64,000 nucleotides of DNA, taken from CAUZFZ01 sp963579025. Its GTDB lineage: Bacteria; Planctomycetota; Planctomycetia; Planctomycetales; Planctomycetaceae. Of the stretch, positions 42,797 to 50,584 are shown in pieces. A program made the translations under genes and the position numbers. The stretch lies in the NCBI GenBank assembly GCA_963579025.1, contig CAUZFZ010000037.1, positions 1-64,000 of the forward strand, read 5' to 3'. Position 1 is the stretch's first letter; the number at the start of each line of letters is the position of its first letter. The notes under the pieces were generated by a model. The model did no database searches. It had not been told where the DNA came from and was given only the letters and a program-made list of their open reading frames with translations.

Positions 42797-45589
42797 ATGA
42801 GCGAACCGCTCAACACAAATAAGCCACGTCGCGTGTCGACGGCCAGGATCTGCGTTGTCATGGTCCTCACCGTTTCCCTGGCCGTCTGGGTGGGGATGAG
42901 TTCGCCGTCACGCTCCACCGACACGGTGCCACCGTCAGATCAATTGAGCGCCCGATTGTCCGGTCCGTCAAAAACGGAACAATTCGCACTGCTGACGAGC
43001 GTCCCCGAATCGCAGAACGATGAGTCCGAAGCACCTCGCCGAAAACACCGGCCCGAAACCAAACCGGATCCCGTCGCTGACACGGCAACGTTTCACAAAA
43101 CAGTCCGACCATTCTTTACGAAGCATTGCGTCGACTGCCACGGTGCCGAACTGGCCGAGGGTGAACTGCGGCTCGACACCCTGGCCGCCGACTTCTTCAC
43201 GCGTGAGCCAGCCGGTAAGTGGGTCGAAGTCCTCGATCGACTGAACCTGGGCGAAATGCCGCCGAAGGAAGAACCTCGTCCTGATGTCGAACAGCTGGCC
43301 AAAGTCACCGACTGGATTACGACAGAACTCGGCCGCGTGACTTCGCTCGCTTCGAGCACCGGCGGGCGAGTTGTGTTGAGGCGGCTCACGCGGAATGAGT
43401 ACTCCAACACGGTTCGTGACCTGTTCGGAATTTCGTTTTTCGAAGGCGAAGGTCCTCAGGAAATGTTGCCGCCGGATGGATCGATCAACGGCTTCAACAA
43501 GCTCAGCGAAGCGCTGCTGCTCGACCCCTCTCTCATGGAGAAGTACATCGTCGTCGCCCGTTACGTCGTCGAGAAAGCCGTTGCCACCCGGCCGCCGAAG
43601 GCTCCCTCGCGAACGATGCGGTTCGATTTTGAGAACACGCCGGATTCCGCGATGAGCTACATCGTCGAGAAGCGCGATTCGGACCTCACCGAAAACGGAA
43701 TGATCCTTTACAAGAGCAATGCTCGAACGTTCGCCAGATTGCTGCACCCCTATAACGACAAGCAGACGCCGGTGGACGGTGAGTACATCGTCCGCGTTCG
43801 AGCGGGTGCCCGACCCGGCGCAGACGGCAAGCCGGTCTACATGGACATTACCAAGGGAGCTAACGGTCTGATGGGGCGTGTGCGCGTCGACGCTCCAATT
43901 GACCAGCCGAAAGTCTACGAAGTGCGAGCCGTGCTGAGTGCGGCGCTGGGCGGCGAGCTTGGTGTGGCTATCGTGGACGGAGCGAGATTCACTGACCCGA
44001 ACTTCGTCGGCATGCTGCTCGGTCGGACTGCGGATAAAGAATTCCAGGCGGGCAACAGAAAGAAAGCCAGCCAGCTTCGCGCGCGGGCTCGGGCCGAGGG
44101 CGTTTACGGCGTCAACTACCACCGGAGCCAGTACACGAAAACCGCGATGGACCTGGAGAAACTCCCGAAGCTGTTTATCGACTACGTGGAACTCGAAGGG
44201 CCCATAAACGGTCGCTGGCCGCCGGAAAGTCGGGCACGGATTTATGAGCCACTGGGTAACGATCGACCGGAACCGGGCGAAGAGTACGAACCGGCAGACA
44301 ACGACGAGTCGATAACGGCGGCTCGGAAAATTATCGCGAGTTATCTGCCGACCGCGTTTCGGCGGCCAGTCTCTGATGCCGAAATCGATGCGGTTGTCGG
44401 AGTCGTGGAGGAAGAGCTGCGTCACGAAAAGACATTCGAAGAAGCGTTGAAGTCGGGATTCGTCGCGATGCTTTGCTCGCCCGATTTCCTTTACCTGTTT
44501 GAGCCGGCACAACCTGATGCGCCGGCGGATCAGCGACGCCTCACCGACACAGAACTCGCTTCGCGGCTGTCGTACTTTCTGTGGTCGAGCATGCCGGACA
44601 GCCAGCTGGCTCAGCAGGCAGCGTCCGGGCGACTTCGTCAACCGGGTGTGCTGGTCGCTCAGATCGATCGGATGATTGGCGATCCACGATCGGACGCTCT
44701 GGTCGAGGACTTCGCCGCGCAGTGGCTGAAGATCGCTGAGTTCGACCGGTTCGAACCGGACCGGCAAATCTTTCCGGCGTATTACGCCAACCCGTTTACA
44801 CGCATCGGCGACGAGATGCGTCGCGAGCCGCTCGCCTTCTTCCGCGAGGTGTTTCGTGAAGATCTCAGCGTGCTGAACTTTCTGAATTCAGACTGGACGA
44901 TGGCCAACGAGAAGCTCGCCGGGTGGTACGGAATCGAAGGTGTCACCGGTGAAGAGTTTCAGCGAGTGTCCTTCCCGGCCGAGAGCCCTCGCGGTGGACT
45001 GCTCGCGATGGCCGGCGTCGCCAAGTGGGGCAGCGACGGGAGCCGCACGAAGCCAGTCGAACGAGGCAAGTACATCCTCGACGTTCTCTTCAACGACCCG
45101 CCTCCGCCGCCACCACCAAACGCGGGCGAGGTCGAACCGAATCTATCCGGTCAGAAACTGACCGTCCGCGAGCGGCTCGAAAAGCACCGGCACGTCGCGA
45201 GCTGCCGTAACTGTCATCGTCGGATCGATCCGTACGGACTGGCTCTGGAAAACTTCAACGTGATCGGTCAGTGGCGAGACAAACTCGACGGCGAGAAACC
45301 ACTGTCCCACTGGGGCGACAACCGACCGGAAATCAACTGCGAAGGAACACTGCCGAACGGCACGGAGTATTCATCGTTCGCCGAATTCAAAGAATCCATC
45401 GTCGCTCAGTCCGACCGCTTCGAACGAGCCCTCGCCGAAAAGCTGCTGATGTACGCACTGGGCCGAACCCTCGAAGCCAGCGACCGAACGGCAGTTCTTG
45501 CCCTGGTCGACCAGATGCAGGACAACGATCACACCCTCCGCAGCCTCATCCACGGAATCGTGAGAACAGAGGCGTTCGGAACGAAATGA
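42797..45589 (+). CDS. DUF1592-type c-type cytochrome (complete)
   Basis: The 930-residue protein has a membrane/signal helix at about 14-34 (ICVVMVLTVSLAVWVGM), a haem motif CVDCH near 112, DUF1587 (VVLRRLTRNEYSNTVRDLFGI), DUF1595, DUF1592 (SRLSYFLWSSMPDSQLAQQA), DUF1588 (RGGLLAMAGVAKWG, PVERGKYILDVL), a second haem motif CRNCH, and a full DUF1585 (FERALAEKLLMYALGRTLE). It is a periplasmic or anchored cytochrome of unknown substrate. It contrasts with the first DUF1592 protein of this window, which lacks the DUF1585 part. It starts 10 bases after the SUMF1-LRR gene, suggesting one operon. Confidence 0.92.
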   Translation: MSEPLNTNKPRRVSTARICVVMVLTVSLAVWVGMSSPSRSTDTVPPSDQLSARLSGPSKTEQFALLTSVPESQNDESEAPRRKHRPETKPDPVADTATFHKTVRPFFTKHCVDCHGAELAEGELRLDTLAADFFTREPAGKWVEVLDRLNLGEMPPKEEPRPDVEQLAKVTDWITTELGRVTSLASSTGGRVVLRRLTRNEYSNTVRDLFGISFFEGEGPQEMLPPDGSINGFNKLSEALLLDPSLMEKYIVVARYVVEKAVATRPPKAPSRTMRFDFENTPDSAMSYIVEKRDSDLTENGMILYKSNARTFARLLHPYNDKQTPVDGEYIVRVRAGARPGADGKPVYMDITKGANGLMGRVRVDAPIDQPKVYEVRAVLSAALGGELGVAIVDGARFTDPNFVGMLLGRTADKEFQAGNRKKASQLRARARAEGVYGVNYHRSQYTKTAMDLEKLPKLFIDYVELEGPINGRWPPESRARIYEPLGNDRPEPGEEYEPADNDESITAARKIIASYLPTAFRRPVSDAEIDAVVGVVEEELRHEKTFEEALKSGFVAMLCSPDFLYLFEPAQPDAPADQRRLTDTELASRLSYFLWSSMPDSQLAQQAASGRLRQPGVLVAQIDRMIGDPRSDALVEDFAAQWLKIAEFDRFEPDRQIFPAYYANPFTRIGDEMRREPLAFFREVFREDLSVLNFLNSDWTMANEKLAGWYGIEGVTGEEFQRVSFPAESPRGGLLAMAGVAKWGSDGSRTKPVERGKYILDVLFNDPPPPPPPNAGEVEPNLSGQKLTVRERLEKHRHVASCRNCHRRIDPYGLALENFNVIGQWRDKLDGEKPLSHWGDNRPEINCEGTLPNGTEYSSFAEFKESIVAQSDRFERALAEKLLMYALGRTLEASDRTAVLALVDQMQDNDHTLRSLIHGIVRTEAFGTK

Positions 45590-45723
45590 GTCACCGGTTC
45601 AACGCCTCACCCGTCATGCCTCAGTGACCGCTGCTGCTACGGAGCGACACAAGTTTCTGTACTGCATCGGCGAGTGACGGGTTGCAGCCGCGGGTCTCTC
45701 GACTTCGACGACCGACTCCACAG

Positions 45724-45740
45724 GTCAGGCTCAGCCTGAC
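45724..45740. repeat. Perfect palindrome
   Basis: The arms GTCAGGCT and AGCCTGAC pair perfectly around a single C. With no loop of workable size it would form a cruciform rather than an RNA hairpin. It may be a fragment of a dispersed repeat. Confidence 0.5.
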
Positions 45741-45968
45741 GAAGTAGTCCTCGCATGGAAGCGTTGATTCCGTCGGGCGGAGCGTGACCTATGACAACTG
45801 GTTACGTTCAGGCGAACGATCACGACCAGTACGAGCCGTGTTGATGCCATCATCCCGAAGACATTCCGCATAGGGTCTCAGGTCAACCGTCGCATTGCGG
45901 ACGCGGTATTCAGGCCACATCCGCCGATCAAATGCTCCTTCATAGAGAAGCATTCAGCTTACAAAAGT

Positions 45969-46009
45969 GTTACCCATGTGTCCGAACGACTGTTACCCGT
46001 GTGTCCGGT
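45969..46009. repeat. Tandem 18-base direct repeat (possible insertion-sequence end remnant)
   Basis: TGTTACCCATGTGTCCGA at 45969-45986 is followed, 23 bases on, by TGTTACCCGTGTGTCCGG at 45992-46009. Two subterminal repeats of this type are common at transposase binding ends. No transposase reading frame or inverted partner is in the vicinity, so this would be a solo end. Confidence 0.45.
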
Positions 46010-46067
46010 CCATACACGCTCGACCCCAGCACCCGGAATTCCGACCCTCTTTTCGTCGGACGCGTCT

Positions 46068-46685
46068 TTAGCTTTGGTCACCAGTGGTAGACAGCTCGTC
46101 TACCAGGAACACGACGTGCGACCGCGGCCCGTGTGCTCCGATGACCAGCGACTGCTCGATGTCCGCCGTCTTCGACGGTCCCGAGATAAACGCGCCGAAC
46201 CGAGGCCCGCCAAACGACAGACGCTCGTAAGCGTCGTGCATGTTGTTGATCACTTCACCGGCCGGGACGATCAGCGCCAGGTGTTGTGAGAGAAAAAACG
46301 GCACGCGGTGTTTCAACTTCGCATCAGTGACCCAGACCGCTCCATTTTCTGCCACCGCGAATTCACCCGACAGCACGGCGAAGTCCACTGCTTCCAGCTC
46401 GTGCGGGTCCGTGATTTCCTCGAGGTCCTGCGTCGGACTGCCGACCCCGTCGACACTCGAAACCCGAACGATCGCTGTCGAGAATTCGGTCAGGTTCGAC
46501 AGCTCTCGATTGACGTCATCCAGAGTCGCAACCCGAATGCAACGACCTCCAACCGTTGCCACAGTCTCGCCGAATTGCGCAACGGGGTCTTCGAACTCGA
46601 TCCAGTCCTGCTCCAGCGTCGGCAGAGGTGTTGCCTCCAGCGGATGGCTGCGAATGGCGCTCAGAATGTCGTCGCGACTGCTCAT
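46068..46685 (-). CDS. lutC: LUD-domain protein, lactate utilization protein C
   Basis: The 205-residue protein is a LutC/YkgG-type LUD-domain protein (RDDILSAIRSH, TDPHELEAVDFAVLSGEFAVAENGAVWV, PAGEVINNMHDAYERL, FISGPSKTADIEQSLVIGAHGP). LutC works with LutA and LutB in oxidation of L-lactate. It follows lutB with a hairpin element in the gap. An alternative ATG at 46697 adds four residues. The lutA partner is not in the window. Confidence 0.9.
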   Translation of the reverse strand: MSSRDDILSAIRSHPLEATPLPTLEQDWIEFEDPVAQFGETVATVGGRCIRVATLDDVNRELSNLTEFSTAIVRVSSVDGVGSPTQDLEEITDPHELEAVDFAVLSGEFAVAENGAVWVTDAKLKHRVPFFLSQHLALIVPAGEVINNMHDAYERLSFGGPRFGAFISGPSKTADIEQSLVIGAHGPRSHVVFLVDELSTTGDQS

Positions 46686-46703
46686 TGAGTTGTTCACACT
46701 TTC

Positions 46704-46775
46704 GTAGGCCGGAACAAGCTCTGCGCGGTTCCGGCACGAGCGCGCCGGAACTGCGCAGAGCTTGTTCCGGCCTAC
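46704..46775. repeat. Nested palindrome / paired-hairpin element 5 between lutB and lutC
   Basis: Two 32-base arms (46704-46735 and 46744-46775) are inverted copies with a single mismatch, separated by 8 bases. Each arm is itself a hairpin, GCCGGAAC ... GTTCCGGC, and the two 12-base loops are complementary. The flanks are GTAG and CTAC. The lutB stop codon lies inside the right arm, so the element forms the end of that gene. Confidence 0.85.
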
Positions 46776-48322
46776 ACTTCTGTTCGTTTCTTTCTGGCCC
46801 AGGCGTCCCGAAAACTTTCCTTTGGAAACTCGGGCAACTCCCGTTGTTTCCCCCAGTCATTCAAGCGGTTGTACATCAGAAATCGAGGCAGTTTCGGGAC
46901 GATCCAGCGTGCCATGCGTCCGCCGAAGCGGTACAGCCACGGCCGGCGAAAGACGTGCGACGCCAGTCCCATGGAGACCCGCTTCGATATCGGCACAAGT
47001 CCGCGAACCGCGATCTCCTTCCGCCATGTGAGCAACTGGTGATGCAAATCGATCCGCACCGGACACACGTCCGTGCATGACCCGCACAGACTGCATGCAT
47101 ACGGCAGACTGTGATGCGCCTTTGCATCACGCGCCGGAGCGAGAATCGAACCAATCGGCCCGGGCACGGTGGTGCCATAACTGTGCCCGCCACTGCGACG
47201 ATACACCGGGCACGTATTCATGCACGCTCCGCAGCGAATACACGACAGGGACCGGCGGAAATCATCCTGTCCCAGCAAATCAGAGCGGCCGTTGTCGACC
47301 AGCACGATGTGCATTTCGGCGCCCGGTCGAGGCCCATGAAAGTGCGAGCTGTACGTCGTGATGGGCTGGCCGGTGGCCGACCGCGCCAGCATCCGCAGGA
47401 AGACGCCCAGATGCTCGGGACCGGGGATCAGCTTTTCGATTCCCATACACGCGATGTGCAGATTCGGCAGCGACACGCCCAGGTCCGCATTGCCCTCGTT
47501 CGTACAGACCACAATGCCGCCAGTCCGGGCGATCGCAAAGTTGACGCCGGTAATACCGGCATCGGCCTGCATGAACTTCTGCCGCAATTCGTGTCGTGCT
47601 GCTTCGGCCAGATAGGTCGCGTCGGTGGCGCCTTCGTCTGTACCCAGCAGCCGATGAAACAGCTCGCCCACCTCTTCTTTTCTGATGTGAATCGCCGGGA
47701 GCACGATATGGCTCGGTGGCTCATTGCGGAGCTGCACCAGCCATTCGCCCAGGTCCGTGTCTGTGACCTCGATGCCGTGCCGTTCGAGAAACGGGTTAAG
47801 GTGACATTCCTCGGTGAGCATCGATTTGCTCTTCACGACCTTCTTCACGTCGTGATCGCGCAGCAGCCCGTAAACAATTTCGTTGTGTTCGGCTCCGTCG
47901 CGAGCCCAGTGAACGGTGACGCCGAGCTTCGTCGCGTTCGCCTCGAATTCTTCGAGTAGCTCGGCCAGATGCGACATCGTGTACGCTTTGATGGCGGCGG
48001 CTGTGTCGCGCAGTGTTTCCCACTCGGGAATTCCATGCACCATCCGGTCGCGTTTTTCGCGGACGAACCAGAGCGCCTTGTCGTGCCAGTGGGCTCGCTC
48101 ATCGTTGGCGACGAAGCGAGCCGCTGCAGTGGGATGGTCCGTCGTGGCGATGGCTCTGAGTCCAGTTCGTCTGGTTGTCGATTGCGGGCAGCGACGCGGA
48201 GGATCCGTAGTTCCTGCAGTGGCTGCAACCGATGACCAACCCCGGATCGAAAGCCCGTTGAAGATTTGTTCCGCCGAATGCCACTCGACGACTATTCTTA
48301 ACGCAACCGACCCACCAACCAT
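46772..48322 (-). CDS. lutB: Iron-sulfur protein, lactate utilization protein B
   Basis: The protein (516 residues from this start) has a LUD domain (HPTAAARFVANDERAHW, KSKSMLTEECHLNPFLERHGI, HIVLPAIHIRKEEVGELFH) and two [4Fe-4S] motifs: CIRCGACMNTCP and CSLCGSCTDVCP. It should pass electrons in L-lactate oxidation. The start is uncertain: homology begins only at about codon 56, and the segment before it does not look conserved. I list the ATG at 48322; another ATG at 48349 abuts the divergent GTPase start. The stop lies inside a palindromic element. Confidence 0.85.
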   Translation of the reverse strand: MVGGSVALRIVVEWHSAEQIFNGLSIRGWSSVAATAGTTDPPRRCPQSTTRRTGLRAIATTDHPTAAARFVANDERAHWHDKALWFVREKRDRMVHGIPEWETLRDTAAAIKAYTMSHLAELLEEFEANATKLGVTVHWARDGAEHNEIVYGLLRDHDVKKVVKSKSMLTEECHLNPFLERHGIEVTDTDLGEWLVQLRNEPPSHIVLPAIHIRKEEVGELFHRLLGTDEGATDATYLAEAARHELRQKFMQADAGITGVNFAIARTGGIVVCTNEGNADLGVSLPNLHIACMGIEKLIPGPEHLGVFLRMLARSATGQPITTYSSHFHGPRPGAEMHIVLVDNGRSDLLGQDDFRRSLSCIRCGACMNTCPVYRRSGGHSYGTTVPGPIGSILAPARDAKAHHSLPYACSLCGSCTDVCPVRIDLHHQLLTWRKEIAVRGLVPISKRVSMGLASHVFRRPWLYRFGGRMARWIVPKLPRFLMYNRLNDWGKQRELPEFPKESFRDAWARKKRTEV

Positions 48323-48347
48323 CCCCTGACTTGGCTTATTCCCGTTC

Positions 48348-50255
48348 ATGTCGACTTCTTTTGCTGATTGTGCCGCCCGCGTCGATGAGCTGCATCGTGC
48401 GCTGCGCGGACTCGATGACACTTGCCAGGCACTGCAGCTCCAACCGCTGGACAGTCGCGAGTGGTTTCAGCTCCTCGAACAGAAGCTACTGCCGCAGATG
48501 AGCGACTCGGCGTTTCTGGTCGCGGCCGTCGTAGGTGGAACGAACATCGGCAAGAGCGTGCTGTTCAATCATCTGGCCGGCAGTCGCGCCAGCGCGACCA
48601 GCCCTTTGGCTTCCGGCACGAAACACCCCACCTGTCTGGTGCCTCAGGGCTTCGAACAGACGCACGAACTGGCGTCGATTTTCCCGGGCTTCGAGCTGGT
48701 TGAATGGACGGATGCCGACGCGGCTCTCGCTGAAATCGACGTGGATCAACTCTTCTGGCGACACAGCGATGCGCTGCCGGACAACCTGCTCGTGCTGGAC
48801 ACGCCGGACATCGACAGCGACGCGCGCGTCAACTGGGACCGGGCAGACAAGATTCGCCGCTCTGCTGATGTGCTCATCGCTGTGCTCACGCAACAGAAAT
48901 ACAACGACGCGGCGGTGAAGGAGTTTTTTCGTCGGGCGGCGGCTGAAGACAAGTTCGTGCTGGTGGTCTTCAACCAGGTCCACCTGCCGGACGACGAGGA
49001 GTACTGGCCCCTGTGGATGCGCACGTTCTGCGACGAAACCGGCATTCGTCCCGAGTTTCTGTATCTCGCCCCGCACGATCGCAAAGCGGCGGAAGAGAAC
49101 CGATTGACCTTTTTCGAACGGACATGGCCGGTCGACGTCGGCGCGGTCGTGTCACCTGCGACCGATGCGCCGGGTGAACTGGCGGGGCGGCGGTTAAGCG
49201 AAGACCTGTCGACACTGCGATTTGACGAAATCAAGCTGCAGACCTTGCGAGGGTCATTGGATCTGCTGGTCGAGGACAGTGGCGTACCTGGGTGGCTCAG
49301 TGAAATTCGCGGGAGAAGCGGCGAGTTCCGGAGCGCCGCCGAACTGCTGTCCACACACAAACTGGCCGAGATCGAGACCTGGCCAACACTGCCCAATGCG
49401 TTGATCGTCGAGAAGATTCGTGACTGGTGGCAGTCGCAGCGAGAAGGCTGGTCTGGTGCCGTACACGGGTTCTACAACCGCATCGGCAGCGGAATGAAGT
49501 GGGCGTACCAGAGCGTGCAGGATCGTGTCAGTGGTCCGCAGGCACCACCGATCGACACGTACCGCGAACAGGAATGGCGCGCGATCGTCGATGCTGTCGA
49601 AGAGGTCTACAGCCGGCTGAACTGGTTCCGCGAACTCGGCAACCCACTGCTTCAACCGCGGCTGGAGACGTTGCTGGGAGCAACAACGCGGCAGGAACTG
49701 ATCGATCGACTGCGAGCCGAACACGAGTCCTGCGATCTGGAGTGGCTACTCGGCGATCTGATTCACGGCGAGCTGGAATCGTTTCGCAATGAGAAGCCGG
49801 ACTGGTATCGCTCGCTGCGTCAGTTGGACACGGTGGCTGCTGCAGCTCGGCCGGCAACGTCGATCGTGCTGTTCGTCGTGGGTTTCGGTCCGATTGGAAA
49901 CGCAGTCGGGCAGGTCGCAACCGAGACGGCGCTGACATCGGCCGTGTCGGTGGCCGGAGATGTCGCGGCTGGCGGAGTGACCGCGGCGGTTGGTGAAACG
50001 TGGATCAGCAGTTCCACATCATCGGGAGCCGCCTGGCTGGAAGCCCGCTTCCGTCGCATTCACGACCGTTTCATCGCCCAGCGAGCCGGCTGGCTGGCGA
50101 AGCTCCTGCAGCATCACCTGCTCGGTTCATTGCCCGAGGATCTCGCCCAGGCCGCGGTCATTCCGGAATCCGAGCAGTTCGCGCAAATCGAGTCCGTGCT
50201 GACCGAGTTACAGAAGTTGCTGGAATCCCGTCTCCAAGTGGAATGCAGTCCGTGA
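48348..50255 (+). CDS. P-loop GTPase (dynamin/Era-like superfamily)
   Basis: The 635-residue protein has a Walker A GGTNIGKS at 63-70, a switch-like Thr-rich segment (SPLASGTKHPTCL), and a G3 motif DTPD at 151-154. The usual G4 NKxD is replaced by VFNQVH, so guanine specificity is uncertain. After about 270 residues of GTPase domain comes a long helical region and, at about 495-545, a hydrophobic Gly/Ala-rich stretch (TSIVLFVVGFGPIGNAV, VAGDVAAGGVTAAVGE) that could insert in membrane. This resembles bacterial dynamin-like or YfjP-type GTPases. It is divergent from lutB. Role unknown. Confidence 0.75.
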   Translation: MSTSFADCAARVDELHRALRGLDDTCQALQLQPLDSREWFQLLEQKLLPQMSDSAFLVAAVVGGTNIGKSVLFNHLAGSRASATSPLASGTKHPTCLVPQGFEQTHELASIFPGFELVEWTDADAALAEIDVDQLFWRHSDALPDNLLVLDTPDIDSDARVNWDRADKIRRSADVLIAVLTQQKYNDAAVKEFFRRAAAEDKFVLVVFNQVHLPDDEEYWPLWMRTFCDETGIRPEFLYLAPHDRKAAEENRLTFFERTWPVDVGAVVSPATDAPGELAGRRLSEDLSTLRFDEIKLQTLRGSLDLLVEDSGVPGWLSEIRGRSGEFRSAAELLSTHKLAEIETWPTLPNALIVEKIRDWWQSQREGWSGAVHGFYNRIGSGMKWAYQSVQDRVSGPQAPPIDTYREQEWRAIVDAVEEVYSRLNWFRELGNPLLQPRLETLLGATTRQELIDRLRAEHESCDLEWLLGDLIHGELESFRNEKPDWYRSLRQLDTVAAAARPATSIVLFVVGFGPIGNAVGQVATETALTSAVSVAGDVAAGGVTAAVGETWISSSTSSGAAWLEARFRRIHDRFIAQRAGWLAKLLQHHLLGSLPEDLAQAAVIPESEQFAQIESVLTELQKLLESRLQVECSP

Positions 50256-50306
50256 ATGCAGAATTCCACGTATCACACGAGAAGCTATAGGGGGTGAAAT
50301 GCCAGA

Positions 50307-50507
50307 GCGGTCAGGTGTTGTTTTCGGGCTTCCTCCTGGTCTGAGCGTACTCTCTGGTCCAAGTTGTTTGACGCAGCACCGGGTCCAGGTTTCGCTTCCG
50401 AACGGGCAACCGCGACGAATCCACTTGCGAATGAACCCCCATCGCCATTCTTCGGCTTGCGAGATCAGATTGGCGCGAATCGGATTGCGTTCCGCGTAAC
50501 TCATCAC
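50307..50507 (-). pseudogene. RAYT (REP-associated tyrosine transposase) C-terminal fragment
   Basis: A frame on the minus strand reads VMSYAERNPIRANLISQAEE, WRWG, then PFGSETWT and LGPESTLRPGG. These are the conserved C-terminal blocks of RAYT/Y1 transposases (Y-ERNP-RANLV, EDWRWSS, PFG--W, LRPRGRP). The HUH/Tyr catalytic half is absent, and the stretch between WRWG and PFG is about 40 residues shorter than usual. It lies between the GTPase and nuclease-NTPase genes and is almost certainly non-functional. Confidence 0.8.
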
Positions 50508-50584
50508 TGACTCAGTAGTTTGACCAGCTTCTCTCTTCGGTGTGTGCCATGGATGCACCGTTCTGATCGTCATTGAGGGATGCG

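Larger units (their letters stand above)
45590..46067. other. Intergenic region (478 bp) with repeat remnants
   Basis: The region lies between the convergent DUF1592 cytochrome (plus) and lutC (minus) genes. It contains a 17-base perfect palindrome at 45724-45740 (GTCAGGCT, C, AGCCTGAC) and the tandem 18-base repeat at 45969-46009. No gene was recognised. Confidence 0.5.

Noticed and set aside
42968..44767. A 599-codon open frame on the minus strand opposite the second DUF1592 cytochrome
   Set aside because: It is the mirror of a clearly real gene in GC-rich DNA; its translation is Arg/His/Val-rich and shows no family motif or signal peptide.
45590..46067. A small gene in the gap before lutC
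   Set aside because: The short open frames lack a ribosome site and conserved-looking sequence.
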